A DNA stretch of 64,000 nucleotides. Source: Mytilus californianus (taxonomy: Eukaryota; Mollusca; Bivalvia; Mytilida; Mytilidae). The translations under genes and the position numbers were made by a program. The notes under the pieces are model-generated. The model ran no database searches. It was not told the origin of the DNA and saw nothing but the letters and a program-made list of their open reading frames with translations. Shown here one piece after another: positions 22,987 through 33,819 of the stretch. The stretch's first letter is position 1. Every line of letters starts with the position of its first letter. Location: NCBI RefSeq assembly GCF_021869535.1, contig NW_026262712.1:51070884-51134883 (forward strand), given 5' to 3'.

Positions 22987-25649
22987 AAGAATAAATATAG
23001 TCACTTAATTTTATAACTAAAGTCGGACAAAGAAAAAATGATATTCCTAAATGAATTTGTCATTCTCTGTACCTCATTATGGGTGATTGATGTCGCCAAG
23101 TCTAGAAGAATGAAGTTTAATGATAATGATGGATAAAAAGCCTGAGCAAAATTAGATTGGAAAATATGATTTTCAAAGATACATCTACTTTCATTACCAC
23201 AGGGAAAAAATTATGACAATTCGATTTACCGAACTATTTTGGGCCATTAGCACAATTAGGTTTGATATAATTTTATTTTCGTGTGTAGACTTCATCGAAC
23301 TGTTGAATAATTGGAGCTAGTCAAGTAAATACCAATCCTCTCAAAGCATTTAAAAAACCAATGAATTTTAAATCAAGCACAGAAATAGGTTGGTATTGAA
23401 CTTTAATCAAGAACTGCATACACTGTCAATATATTCTATTGATAGTATTTCTTTGTTTATAAAATGCATTTTCAAAATAATATTTTTAATATATGGCCAG
23501 GTTATATAATCAACAGATACATTTGTAAGATGGGACCCCATTAATACTGTTGGCTGAAGGTTTCATTAAGGGGTTTCTGGCCTGTGATTGTATTTGTTAA
23601 ATATAACTGGAGATGTTTTGCTGTTCCAATTAGGATACTACAATTTTACTTTTAGAAAACTTTTGATCTTCTCAACATCTATGACTTCTATCAAGTAATG
23701 TAGGCTGAAATCACTGACTTGTGTCCTGAGTACCGTAGTTAATCCTAGACAGGATTATAGAATTGTTAATATGACAAAGACAAAGTCAGGTCAAAATCTA
23801 CATTATTCTCTCAATTATTAATAGAAGTATTTTGCTTTGACTTAAGTCAGAAGTATCAAATCCTGAGTGTTGTACATTATTGAAGCAGATGAAAAATTTC
23901 ATTAAGTATGGTTTCATTTAACACTATTTCCTCAGGAGAAATATTTAGATGATTGTATGAATAAGTTACAGCGGAAGGTTTTGATGTTGAAATCTTGTAA
24001 ATATTCATTATACTCTCTTGTTAGGTATTCATTTTCTGAGGTTATTCGGCTTTAAGCTAAAGTAACTGTGGTTGGATATTTTTACAAAGAAAATGGAATT
24101 TGATTCTAATGTTTTAGTGTTTTAGCAGACCTGTTTTATTGCTTCATTCCATATAATTCTACAGGATATTCTATAGAAATGCACTGTTTTGTATTGATTT
24201 GAATTTTGCTTAATTTTAATTGGTTGTATCACATTGATTGCATCTATTAAATAGAATTAGATGCATGAAAAGAGCAAGAGATAAAAATGTTTTAAGCTTC
24301 AATTGCCTTCCTGTTTTAAGGAATTTCACTTTTAGCTTTAATTTTTCTAATTGAAGATGGAAAGGGAAAGTGCTGCTTTTGCGCCAAGCACTTGGCTTAA
24401 GGAGCAAGAGCAAAATTCAGGTTTGCAATAATTATAACTCCCATTTATAGTTTCAGTAGTAATTTTCCTTCAAAAAATGTTTACAACTGCATAATTTAGA
24501 TTTCACGTACTTGCTTGGGGTTAGCAATGATAAATGCACTCATTAATTTCTGAATTCACAGTATCTAAAACTGCAAAATAAACACTTGAGTCCATGCTAT
24601 GACTAATAAAACAGCGAAAAATGAATGTTTCAAAAGTAACTTTTTTTACAGTAAATCATTGTTTGTTTTGAGAACTTGTATTAATCATTGATGAAGTTGT
24701 ATAATGCAAAGATTGCTACAAGATAGCAGCTAACAAAGTCATGATTTAAACAATATGAGGTATTAGAACCAGACTGAATTCAAGTACTTCAGACTCATCC
24801 TTCTATTGTGTTTATACAGGGCAACTGTTCTCTATTAGATTGTGTTTATAACATTGCCCAGACCAGCTGTTAAGTGTACAAAATGTATACAATGATGTAT
24901 ATATACAATCTGACTAATCCTCACATAAAAAAAACAAATGTTTCATCAGCGGCTAAAAAAAAACATGGGATTACACTATGATAAGTTGAAAGGGAGGATC
25001 TTTGATACAAGTTTGTAATGAAGACTTTATGACTGGTATATAGAATAACTGAATTAAATGTACTAATAAAACAGAAGATACTGTGGATATTTGACTTCCT
25101 GGTTTTACAAAAGTCTGTACACAAGCCTATAGAAAATTTGTTCTTTGTTAAATATTTGACTTGTGGTTCAACTGTACCCTCGAAATCCAAGAAAAAATTG
25201 GTATCCCACGAATAAAAATAAATCCAGAGTAAATGGGATCTTTGAACATGAGACAATATCTTAAATACAGGGAAAGAAAAAAAAAATGTACAGAAGGAAG
25301 CATCTTAGATATTTGGAGTAAAAACAGCTGGACCTCACTACATGATCTTCAGTGGCCCGCATAGGCTCACAACATAATAAGGTCTCATAAGTCAAGTGTG
25401 AAAACAATTTAAACAAGGCCAAGATTTTTTTTATAGGCATCCAAACAATGAGGGTTACATCTCCATGTCCTAATTGTTTGAGATCAATATTGTATATAAT
25501 ATAAACTATTCTCTACATACAGGGGAAAATGCATGCGGTCTTGTCCCCTGTTTACCTTACTTATCTGACTCAGTTTTCCCCCACAGATGCTCTAAAATCT
25601 GTTTTGTACTTCTACTTGTTTTAACATCTAAATGCTCTATGATTAATTA
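22987..25649. other. Spacer, no gene recognised
   Basis: AT-rich. The - strand frame 24921-25256 (111 codons) has no recognisable family, domain or splice context, and is not called as a gene. Confidence 0.5.
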
Positions 25650-26400
25650 ACCAAGATATAATGGTATATTGTTGGTGGGGATTGTTGGTGAAACCCTCAG
25701 AAAAATAAATTTGACAGTTCAGCCTATCCAGTAATGGTTATTATTATGTAAGCCAAAAAAAATATGACTGTTTATTCAAACTTCATAAGTTAAGCATAGG
25801 TTGAGATTGTCTATGAGTTCAAGCTAAAAAAAGAATCTTTTCATAGGTATGACTATGTTGTTAAAGGTTATTAAGTACAAGCCAAGAAAATCACTTTGCA
25901 GGTATGACAAATTAAGTTGTTACCTTTTAGGTAGCATTTGTAGAGAATTTCATAGGTTTATAAGTCAAAAGAATCACTTGGCTGGAATGACTGTTCAGTC
26001 AACCTTGATGGGCAGCATAGTAGAGATTATATGCTGGTCAAAGAAAAGAACCACTGAAAGAGTATGACTGTTCACTCAACCTTGGTTGGTAGAATTAGTC
26101 AAGCTTATTTTTAAGACCAATTAAGGGAAAAAAAAGAATTATTTGGGGTTTGACTGTTCAGTAGACCTCAGTGTTAGAGATTATTAATAGGCCCAAGGCA
26201 AGGAAAGAATTATGAGTCATTTGGTGTTCATGACTGTTTAGTAAACTTGAAAGGCTGTGTTGGTAGAGATTATTTATAGGTGGAAGACAAAAAAAGAGAG
26301 GTGATAATAATCGGTTGTTCAAATTGAGGCAGTTATGGTCAAGATTATTATAATATATATATATAGGTTCAAGTTAATAAACACAATCCTATAGGCATGA
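25650..26400 (+). repeat. Old, degenerate tandem repeat, period roughly 90-100 bp
   Basis: Motifs like GTATGACTGTTCAGTCAACCTTG, TAGAGATTAT(TA)TA, AGGTTCAAGCCAA(G)AAAAAGAATCA recur in the same order about eight times with heavy substitution and indels. This looks like a tandem array that has decayed for a long time, unlike the crisp arrays elsewhere in the window. Confidence 0.6.
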
Positions 26401-28786
26401 TGGGGCCAGTCTGTTACAATAACCACTAGCATTAAGCCTGTAACTAGTATTGGTTTGGTCAGTGAACCTTTCAAAAGGGATACAGAAGTATATCCTGGAA
26501 TGAGCTTTTAACCTAGTAGTTATAAATGTTTTGGCAAAGACTGTAGGAATTTGAACAGTGTAGTCTACCATGACACCATACACATTCCCGAATTTAACAA
26601 AAGTATTTATTTAATCCATTCAATTTTTACTTTAAATACTTTTTAAAAGAAAATTGAAAAATATGGTAGCAAAAAAACATACCCCTGTTCCTGTTGAAAA
26701 AGAAAACATCTCGACAACCATGTATCAACCTTAAATGTAAAATGTTAGTTTCCTGTCCTTTTTAAGTGTCCAGTGTTAATTTCACTAATCACTCAATAGA
26801 TTATTACAAAATCTATTTCCATAACAGCAAGTGAACCCATTGATTGCTGCAATTCGCCATTGACATCAGTTTTGTGAATCATGTCATATTTCTTGTCACA
26901 TATTGCTGATATCCAATTTTAAATAAGAATCTGTTTCTGGTCTATTTCTTGTACTTTGCACTGATTTTAAAAAATCCAATCTGTATGGAAAATTATGAAA
27001 TTGACATTTTTGTCATATATTTCCAATGAAGTAAATTTCACAATTGATTGACGGCATAATCTCTTTCTCAATATGACATATGTGATTATGTTGCAAGAGT
27101 TTATAATAGTGATTAAAACAGTAACCTAATCAGTTATTATGCCCTTAAGGTCTTATTTTTCACTGCATGTACTTGTTGTATTATCCATAAAAAGTATCAC
27201 CAATTAGGAAGCTATTTTTATTTAATTGTCAACCTATTAAATTATGTATAAAAAAACCTCCATATGTTAAATGGTCAGATTCAGACAATTTCTGTATAAT
27301 TCCTCAATAATCAATTTCTATAAAATGTTTACCAAAGGGTATCAAAACTGTGAGACAAGGTATATTTGTTTAGGAATCGTCCTGCGCTGAACACACATGG
27401 AGGTTTACATGTATTCAATTGTTTACTCCTTTTAGATCGTAACTTTGTAGCAATTTTTACTGCCAGAATTGTATCATGTGATAGAGAATTGTCAATTTAC
27501 TGCACTTATTTAGTAGAATTACTCCTCCTGTAAGTCGTTTGATGATTAAAATTCCATAATATTTATAGCCGTCATTGATTCCATTAATCCATCAGAACAC
27601 ATTGTTTTGATGGCATCTAAATCATGAATAATGAAGTTGCATTTAAATTTTGACAATATAAAATGTCAATAATTTTATATTTTATTTCATCACTTTTAAT
27701 AACACTTCCACTTTTTTTCCTGCGGTTCTATATATTTCAGTATCAATAGCATCCTTTTTTGTAAGCTTGAGATTTCAGTCACATTTTTCAACTGTTTCAA
27801 AAGATCTAAAATCTAATGGTTCAGAACCTTTCCATAGGATTAAAAGGTGACGATTCTAGTCAAGTCATTATCGTAATAGAAAATTCCAACGTGATACAAA
27901 TCCCTGGATCATTCCTTCCTTGTATTAAAATGAAATTGCTATCCCTCTTTCTTTGCCATCTTAGATCTTGTCTTTTTCTAAGCTTTTGTTGTTCTTGGAA
28001 TCACATTTCTCCCAGTAATCATGATTTTCACTAGTCCACAGAACTTTTTTTGAAGTACACTTTAGGAGAAGGTTTTCAGTTATCAATTTGTTTCATATGT
28101 TTACTGGCATATGTTAATTTTCACTTCTATAATCTTGTTAATTTGTGAGGGTGGTCATGGGAACTGTTTCCCTTCTAATTAGTTCTGCTAAATTAATTGA
28201 CTTGGACAAATGACCAGTGTAAACAATTCTAATTATTGATTAATCGGTCATAATTCTCTGATCAAACAATCTGTTCTTATATTGTAATTATAGAGCAGTT
28301 GCAGAAATAATAACATTAGTATAATTGACATGGAAGGTATCAGTTTACTGGTGCTGAGATCAAAGATGAGTAGGAAATATACCATATCCTGAAAGTCTAT
28401 AGGGGGATTGGGGCAAGAGAAACAAATACTTAAATATTAATGGCTTTTTATTGTTTAATAGTGGACAAACAATGGCATTAGGATTGATTTTGACCAGGAA
28501 ATATTGTGTTAATTGGCAAGGTAGAATATAATAATTAAATTGGTGAAAACGTTTTTTGCCTCGTGTATTAGTTAATTATTTTGTGTTAATCATAAAATTA
28601 TGAGCCTTTTTTTTATGGAGTACATTTGTGATTGTTGGATCAAAGAGGTTTATGGTAAACTGTGAAAAAATTATTTTCCTTCTTAAATATAGGTTTTACT
28701 CAAGTATTTTGAAGAGGGTAAAGTTTGTATACATAAATCTAAGTTGAATTATTATTATTCCTTCAATAGTCTTTTACCCCCAAGGA
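26401..28786. other. Spacer, no gene recognised
   Basis: Nothing recognisable. Short open frames such as 27816-28034 lack any family resemblance. Confidence 0.5.
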
Positions 28787-29210
28787 TGACTGGGGAATAG
28801 AAATATGGTCACCATTGGTCACCGACCTGCAGTAAAAATCCTTGCTAAAGTGGGGTGTCCTTTTGGCTGTGACGGATGTACAAGTTTGTAGCCACGTCTG
28901 GTTAGAATGAGGACGTTAAATCTGAGGCCTTGTGTAAAGAGTGCCACGCTCTTTGCACGTTAAGAACCCTTGCTACAACTCATTGAGGGGTCCGTAGGTG
29001 GCCAGTGTTTCAAGGCTAAATTTCTGTCCCTATTCAATATACCCTCATTTTCCTGTGGCAGTCCAAATTTACCCGACCTTCATCCCTGACCGCCTCTATT
29101 ACAGGACCTACCTATTGTAATAATGTTTAATTTGTTCTCGTCCTGAACATGCATGAAATATTTGCCACTGGAGGTTATGCAACCAACAATCATTCAATCA
29201 ATCAATAAGT
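28787..29210 (+). repeat. SINE-like dispersed repeat, long copy
   Basis: Shares, in order, GGAATAGAAATATGGTCAC, GTCC..TTGGCTGTG, GGATGTACAAGT, GTCACGCTCTT/GCACGTTAAG, AACCCTTGC, GGGGTC..TAGG..GGCC, CCCTCATTTTCC.GTGGCAGTCC and the tail CCTGAACATGCATGAAATAT with a terminal ATCAATCAATC run with the copy at 61500-61905. I could not see a clear tRNA-type promoter at the 5' end, so the SINE call rests on size, dispersal and tail. Confidence 0.7.
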
Positions 29211-29871
29211 CCTCAGTCAATACAGTGAGCATAGTGAGTGGAAAATAATGTCTTCAAGAATGAACAGTCTCCTACTTCATATGGAAAACATCTTTATCTT
29301 GTCAGAAGTTAAGAAAAATATGATTTTAAAACAGATGTATGAGGGTATTGATTGAGTTCAGAATAGAATAAAAAATCACTGAAATGAAGACACCCTCCCC
29401 CCTTTTTCAGATCCCCATGTATATAGATAGTAGATTCATCACGTGGTACCTCATGTATATGAAACATCAATTTCTTGCCTTGTTCAAAGTATTGTAACTA
29501 ATATAAGTTTATTATACGCCAACCTTAACCTTTTATTTTCCTATTGTATTTTATTCTTGACTAAAATGTATTAACTTACACCCACATCTGTAGACATTTG
29601 CAAACCTTATTGTTTCAACTTTTTTATGGTTTCCTAGCTATATTTACCCTCAAAGAAACCTTAAAATTTAAAATGGCTTGTCTGTATCTGCCATTCTACT
29701 CAGTTATGATGTAAGGAACTTAAATGTGACATGATGGTTGTGTCTTATTGATGATACAATCTGTTACACCTTGTGATTATATATAATGGTCAAGTAGTGG
29801 TTGTAGATGCACAGAGATTGATTTAGTACAGTCAATCACATAATTGATTGTAGCAAATCATAGTCATTAAC

Positions 29872-31188
29872 CAGTGTTCTCCCCAGGCCGTTTTAGCGTC
29901 GCGGTACCGCGACGCTATAATTATTTTGAGGATGCTATTTTTCTTGTTTCTATATCGTAAATCCATGTCCTAAATTTTGAACTTTCATCTAATTACCGCC
30001 TATGATCATAAAAATTATATCACCTTTAAGTGTAATCCCTTCAAATCGGACAATTGAGGCATTTAAGAGTGATTAAATAGGTGTTAATTGCCCTTTGGGT
30101 GATAACTGTTTGGATACGAATACCCCAAGCTGACACTTGTGACATGATTAATACCACGTGGTCTGTCTGCAATCGCAAATTAAGACATGGAAAAAATGTA
30201 ATCATACAACAATTCGAAATCTACCTTTTGCATTACGGAAATTCAAAGATACAAACGATTTTTCTCTTTAAAAATGAGGTTTGGTCGTTTATTTTTACAA
30301 CTTTCATAAAATTACTTTCTTTCTCTTCCGCCGGTACTACTTGTTAATCGAGAGCGAACATATCGGTTTTGGGCTAAATAAGTTGGCTTAAGTTTATGTT
30401 TCATCCATTTAATACATCAAAAGCGTCACATTCGTTCCCAATCTCTTGTCAAACATTGTTTATTTTCGTTAATTTTTCTTCGGCCGCCATTGACTACTTT
30501 TGTGTAAACTACCGATCGGAACCGGACCGGATATGACAAAAATCCGCATTTTTACGATAATAACTACAGATGCACAAATGGCACAGCAGACAGAAAAAAT
30601 ATACCAAAAAGAGAAAACTATGCATTAACAGACTATTTGTTAGATAACTTTGTTAAAAATATCTATCACCTTGATATAAAGAAACAACTGGGACTAATTC
30701 ATTGAGTACCATGAAACAATGAATTTTTAGACATGAAAATTTTTTTTTAATTGAAATTTTATTGCTATATGATACTTTCTCTTTTTTTACTTGATATTTA
30801 GTATTGTATATATATAAAGGTTGCACTATAATAAACCATTCACTCATTCATTTAGTTGGGTAGGTAGGGTAACTAGAACCAGAGACATATATTGTATTAT
30901 ATGTCTCTGCTAGAAGCCTAGAACCACACATATATTGTTATATGGCCCAAGAGGAAAACAATAATTCTGTACAATAACTATAAATGAATATAGAAAACAT
31001 AAACTGAAACAACTGTTATCATGGTTATATTTTAATTGTATTCTCAGTTATGAATTGAACAATATAAACATATATACCATAAAGGAAATAGAGCATCACC
31101 ACGACGCGACAAATGACATTGAAAAAAATACAGTTTATTTTTTTTACGCCAAATGTGATGCTATCCAAAATATCTGGGGAGAACACTG
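29872..31188. mobile_element. 1.3-kb non-autonomous hAT-like TIR element
   Basis: Perfect 15-bp terminal inverted repeats: CAGTGTTCTCCCCAG (29872-29886) and CTGGGGAGAACACTG (31174-31188). Flanks are the direct repeat CATTAAC (29865-29871 and 31189-31195); an eighth matching C can be assigned to either TSD or TIR on the left. CAG-type ends and a 7-8-bp duplication fit the hAT superfamily. Just inside the left end is a perfect 24-bp GC-rich palindrome centred on GGTACC (29894-29917). An AGAGACATATA / TATATGTCTCT hairpin lies at about 30881-30908. The 88-codon frame at 30081-30347 has no transposase resemblance, so the element appears to depend on a transposase from elsewhere. Confidence 0.85.
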
Positions 31189-31596
31189 CATTAACCATTA
31201 GAATTTAATGGATTGAATCTTGTTGTTTTAATTCTGTGTAGACTAATAGAGCTCATTAAACTGCAAAAGTGAACTGCAGAATTATCTGTCTGAGAGAAAT
31301 AAAGCTTTAATGCACTGCAATATCTTTCAGGAAAAAGTATTGTTGGTAACATATTAGTGACTTAAATATATTCGAAACCCATATATATATATAACCCAAT
31401 GCAGAATTTGTATGAACATAAAGCATACCTTTTTCAGTAGGATTAGTTTGTAAACTCAGTCCTTACTCGTAACTTCAGAAAAGGTCAATCATAATTTCTG
31501 GGGCATAATTATAGCGCAAGTTAGAATTTCTATGAACTAAGAAATTATACCCTTTGCATAACAATATGATCAATCTTCAAAACTTGTTACTGTCTT

Positions 31597-31925
31597 GATG
31601 GTCTCATCGTAGGATGCTGGCCTTGAGTGCAGGAGGTGGTTTAAAGGGGTCTGGCCTGGCCAAAGCAAAGGCTTTAAATTGGCATTTGCTCATTCTCTGC
31701 TAAGCAGGCAGCATTTAGGAGTGAAAACAGAGACTGGTCGACCTAGAGTCCAAATAATGTGTCTGGGTAGGACGACATGTCTTCCTGCATAAACTAGCAC
31801 TTTAAAAATCAGGCTCAGCTTGTAGAAAGCAGGGTTAATATTCATATAACATTAACATGCTTTCTTCCCTGAATATGCATTTAATTTGTCACTGGACTTT
31901 AAACGGCCATTCATCATCATCTTTC
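31597..31925 (+). repeat. tRNA-headed SINE-like repeat
   Basis: The 5' part (TCATCGTAGGATGCTGGCCT) resembles a tRNA A-box region of the kind CAGTGGTAGAGTGCTGGCCT. The 3' end (CCTGAATATGCAT, TTTGTCACTGGACTTTAAAC, ATCATCATC) matches the tail shared by the other SINE-like copies. A degenerate copy; the B box is not clear. Confidence 0.6.
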
Positions 31926-32453
31926 AAAAAAAACTGTCAATATTCAGTCTGAAGTGAATTTTTGAGAAATTTGTGTTGACCAACCAATTACTAGGATAAA
32001 AACTGGTACCTGACATAAGTGCATTTTACTGGTACCAAACATGATTGATAGTTCTGCATGTTACAATACATGGAGACAATATTCAATATTATGGATAGTA
32101 TTCATTCTATGTTTAAATGTCATGAACATTTCAAGAGAATTTTTGGAATTCTATTGAGACTTTTTTGATGGAAGAGATATCTGTAATGTATCTAATGTGA
32201 AAATAAATCCCTTTGGGTTGGTATAATGTAGCTAATATACAGTTTATACAAATTTATTGGTGCAGAAATATACTTTATGGAAACATTATTGGGGAAAAAG
32301 TGATATAAATGATAATGTTTAAACAAATTGAGTTAGTTTGAATTTAAATATCGACTTGAGCAGTATTTTGGAATATATAGATTCAAGATAGGAGAATATT
32401 ATGATTTATAGCAACTTATATGCCTACTAAAAGTCATATGATGAAGGGGTTAC

Positions 32454-32597
32454 GCAGTCTGCACCAAAATCTTTCCAACTACTAGTCCGAAGACACATTT
32501 TCCTTTTGTGTCCAAACAATGTTTTGCAAATACTTACTAGTCCGAATAAAATTTTACTAGTCTGGGGCATCAGACTATTGGCTAACGGTGCAGACTG
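32454..32597 (-). mobile_element. Small TIR element (CAGTCTGCACC family), intact copy
   Basis: 144 bp with inverted ends CAGTCTGCACC (32455-32465) and GGTGCAGACTG (32587-32597), flanked by the direct repeat GTTAC (32449-32453 and 32598-32602). Inner ACTAGTC motifs repeat three or four times. It is the reverse-oriented relative of the interrupted copy at 19553-19814 and supplies the reference for the transposon-derived part of the 86-bp array. No coding capacity. Confidence 0.85.
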
Positions 32598-33756
32598 GTT
32601 ACTTTACTGCTTTGATTACAAAAAAAAATCTCTTTTCCACATTCCAAATCTGATGTATATATATGATTTTTTTATTGAATAAATAGCTAAGCTGAGATAA
32701 AGCTATACCAGCATGACTGTTATAGCAAACGTCACCTAATGACATGCTAATCTTCAATAATCCTTTTCCACAGTTAAGATTTTAGGTTCTACCGTAAATG
32801 AAGAATATATTGAACCATTTCAACAGTTGTTATTGGAAACAATGGTAATTCTATAAAAAAAAATGTGTGAACGTTCTTTGTAAGTGTTCGAATTGTCTCG
32901 TTTAAAGCTTATCGTAGACGAGACAATTATACGACACAAGGGATTAGGTTTCTTCTATTGTTTTGAGTATGTTGAAGTATGTCACGTACATTTCTGTATT
33001 GTCTTGAGAAAGTGAAATTGACACATTTTAGTCATCTTTATCAGGGAAAACTCATAACAGAAATGATTAGAAATTTTCAAGTCTTCTTCATCTTTTCAAA
33101 TGAAATATGAATGTTACTAGGTGCTAGGATCATTCTCATTTTGCCATGAGATTTCAGCTTTAGCTTCATGTTGAAGGCTACACTGATTTTGAGATGAAGA
33201 ACACCAATGATAGAGCTGCATGTTCTTTTGCTTTTTGTTTTGTTTTTATTGATATTTTTGATGAAAGAAAAGAAATTTGAAGGTTATAAGGTGGACACCA
33301 AGGACCATCTTGGTTCTTGGCCTCAATTTGGCCACTTTTGATGAGTGGGGATGACTCTATTTGCCTGTGCTGTATTGTACATAGTAGTTGAAATGTCAGC
33401 TTTTAAGTTATTTGTACAACCTTTGTAAGCATCAAAAAGCATATGATGCTAAGAAGATGAGTTGAATTGCATTGAATCTCATTTGCAATCTTTAAAGAAT
33501 AAAAAACATGTACCCAACTTCAATAAAATTCAATCTTCTTCTGTATCATTACTAGAATACATATATGGCAAACTTCTCTCAAGCCATAAGAGATTGGGTT
33601 TTTTTTTTTTAAACAGTAAACCATGAAATTAGGCAAAGAGTTGCCTGTTGAATGAAAAATGGGCACTCAATGAGATTGAAGATAATTGAAGCTATATTGC
33701 CTGAACACATTTTGTACAATCTACATGAAATAATAAACTTGTTTGGTATTTTTCAG
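32598..33756. other. Upstream flank of the first visible SNRNP70 exon
   Basis: Contains a hairpin AATTGTCTCGT ... ACGAGACAATT (32891-32928). Otherwise no structure seen. It ends in the 3' splice site TTGGTATTTTTCAG, so at least its downstream part is intronic. Confidence 0.6.
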
Positions 33757-33819
33757 AACTTTGACACCAGTGAATCCAAATTAAGAAGAGAATTTGAAGT
33801 GTATGGACCTGTTAGAAAG
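33757..33819 (+). CDS. SNRNP70: SNRNP70 coding exon a (RRM helix 1)
   Basis: 63 nt, phase 0 at both ends, between acceptor TATTTTTCAG and donor AAG|GTAAGA. It encodes [19 protein letters not shown] plus RK, equivalent to the human segment starting NYDTTESK just after RNP2. The donor is close to the U1 consensus. As no exon encoding RNP2 (KTLFVAR-like) was found upstream in this window, this is the first visible coding exon. Confidence 0.93.

Noticed and set aside
23528-23560. WDP-like reading (TGG GAC CCC) as a possible piece of the U1-70K N-terminal region
   Set aside because: The expected WDPH..P..T context does not continue, a stop follows after a few codons, and no splice sites fit.
24921-25256. 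111-codon - strand frame
   Set aside because: No family resemblance and no neighbouring coding blocks. Likely chance in 64 kb of AT-rich DNA.
30081-30347. 88-codon frame inside the hAT-like element as a transposase remnant
   Set aside because: No hAT transposase or zinc-finger motif could be recognised. The composition looks random.
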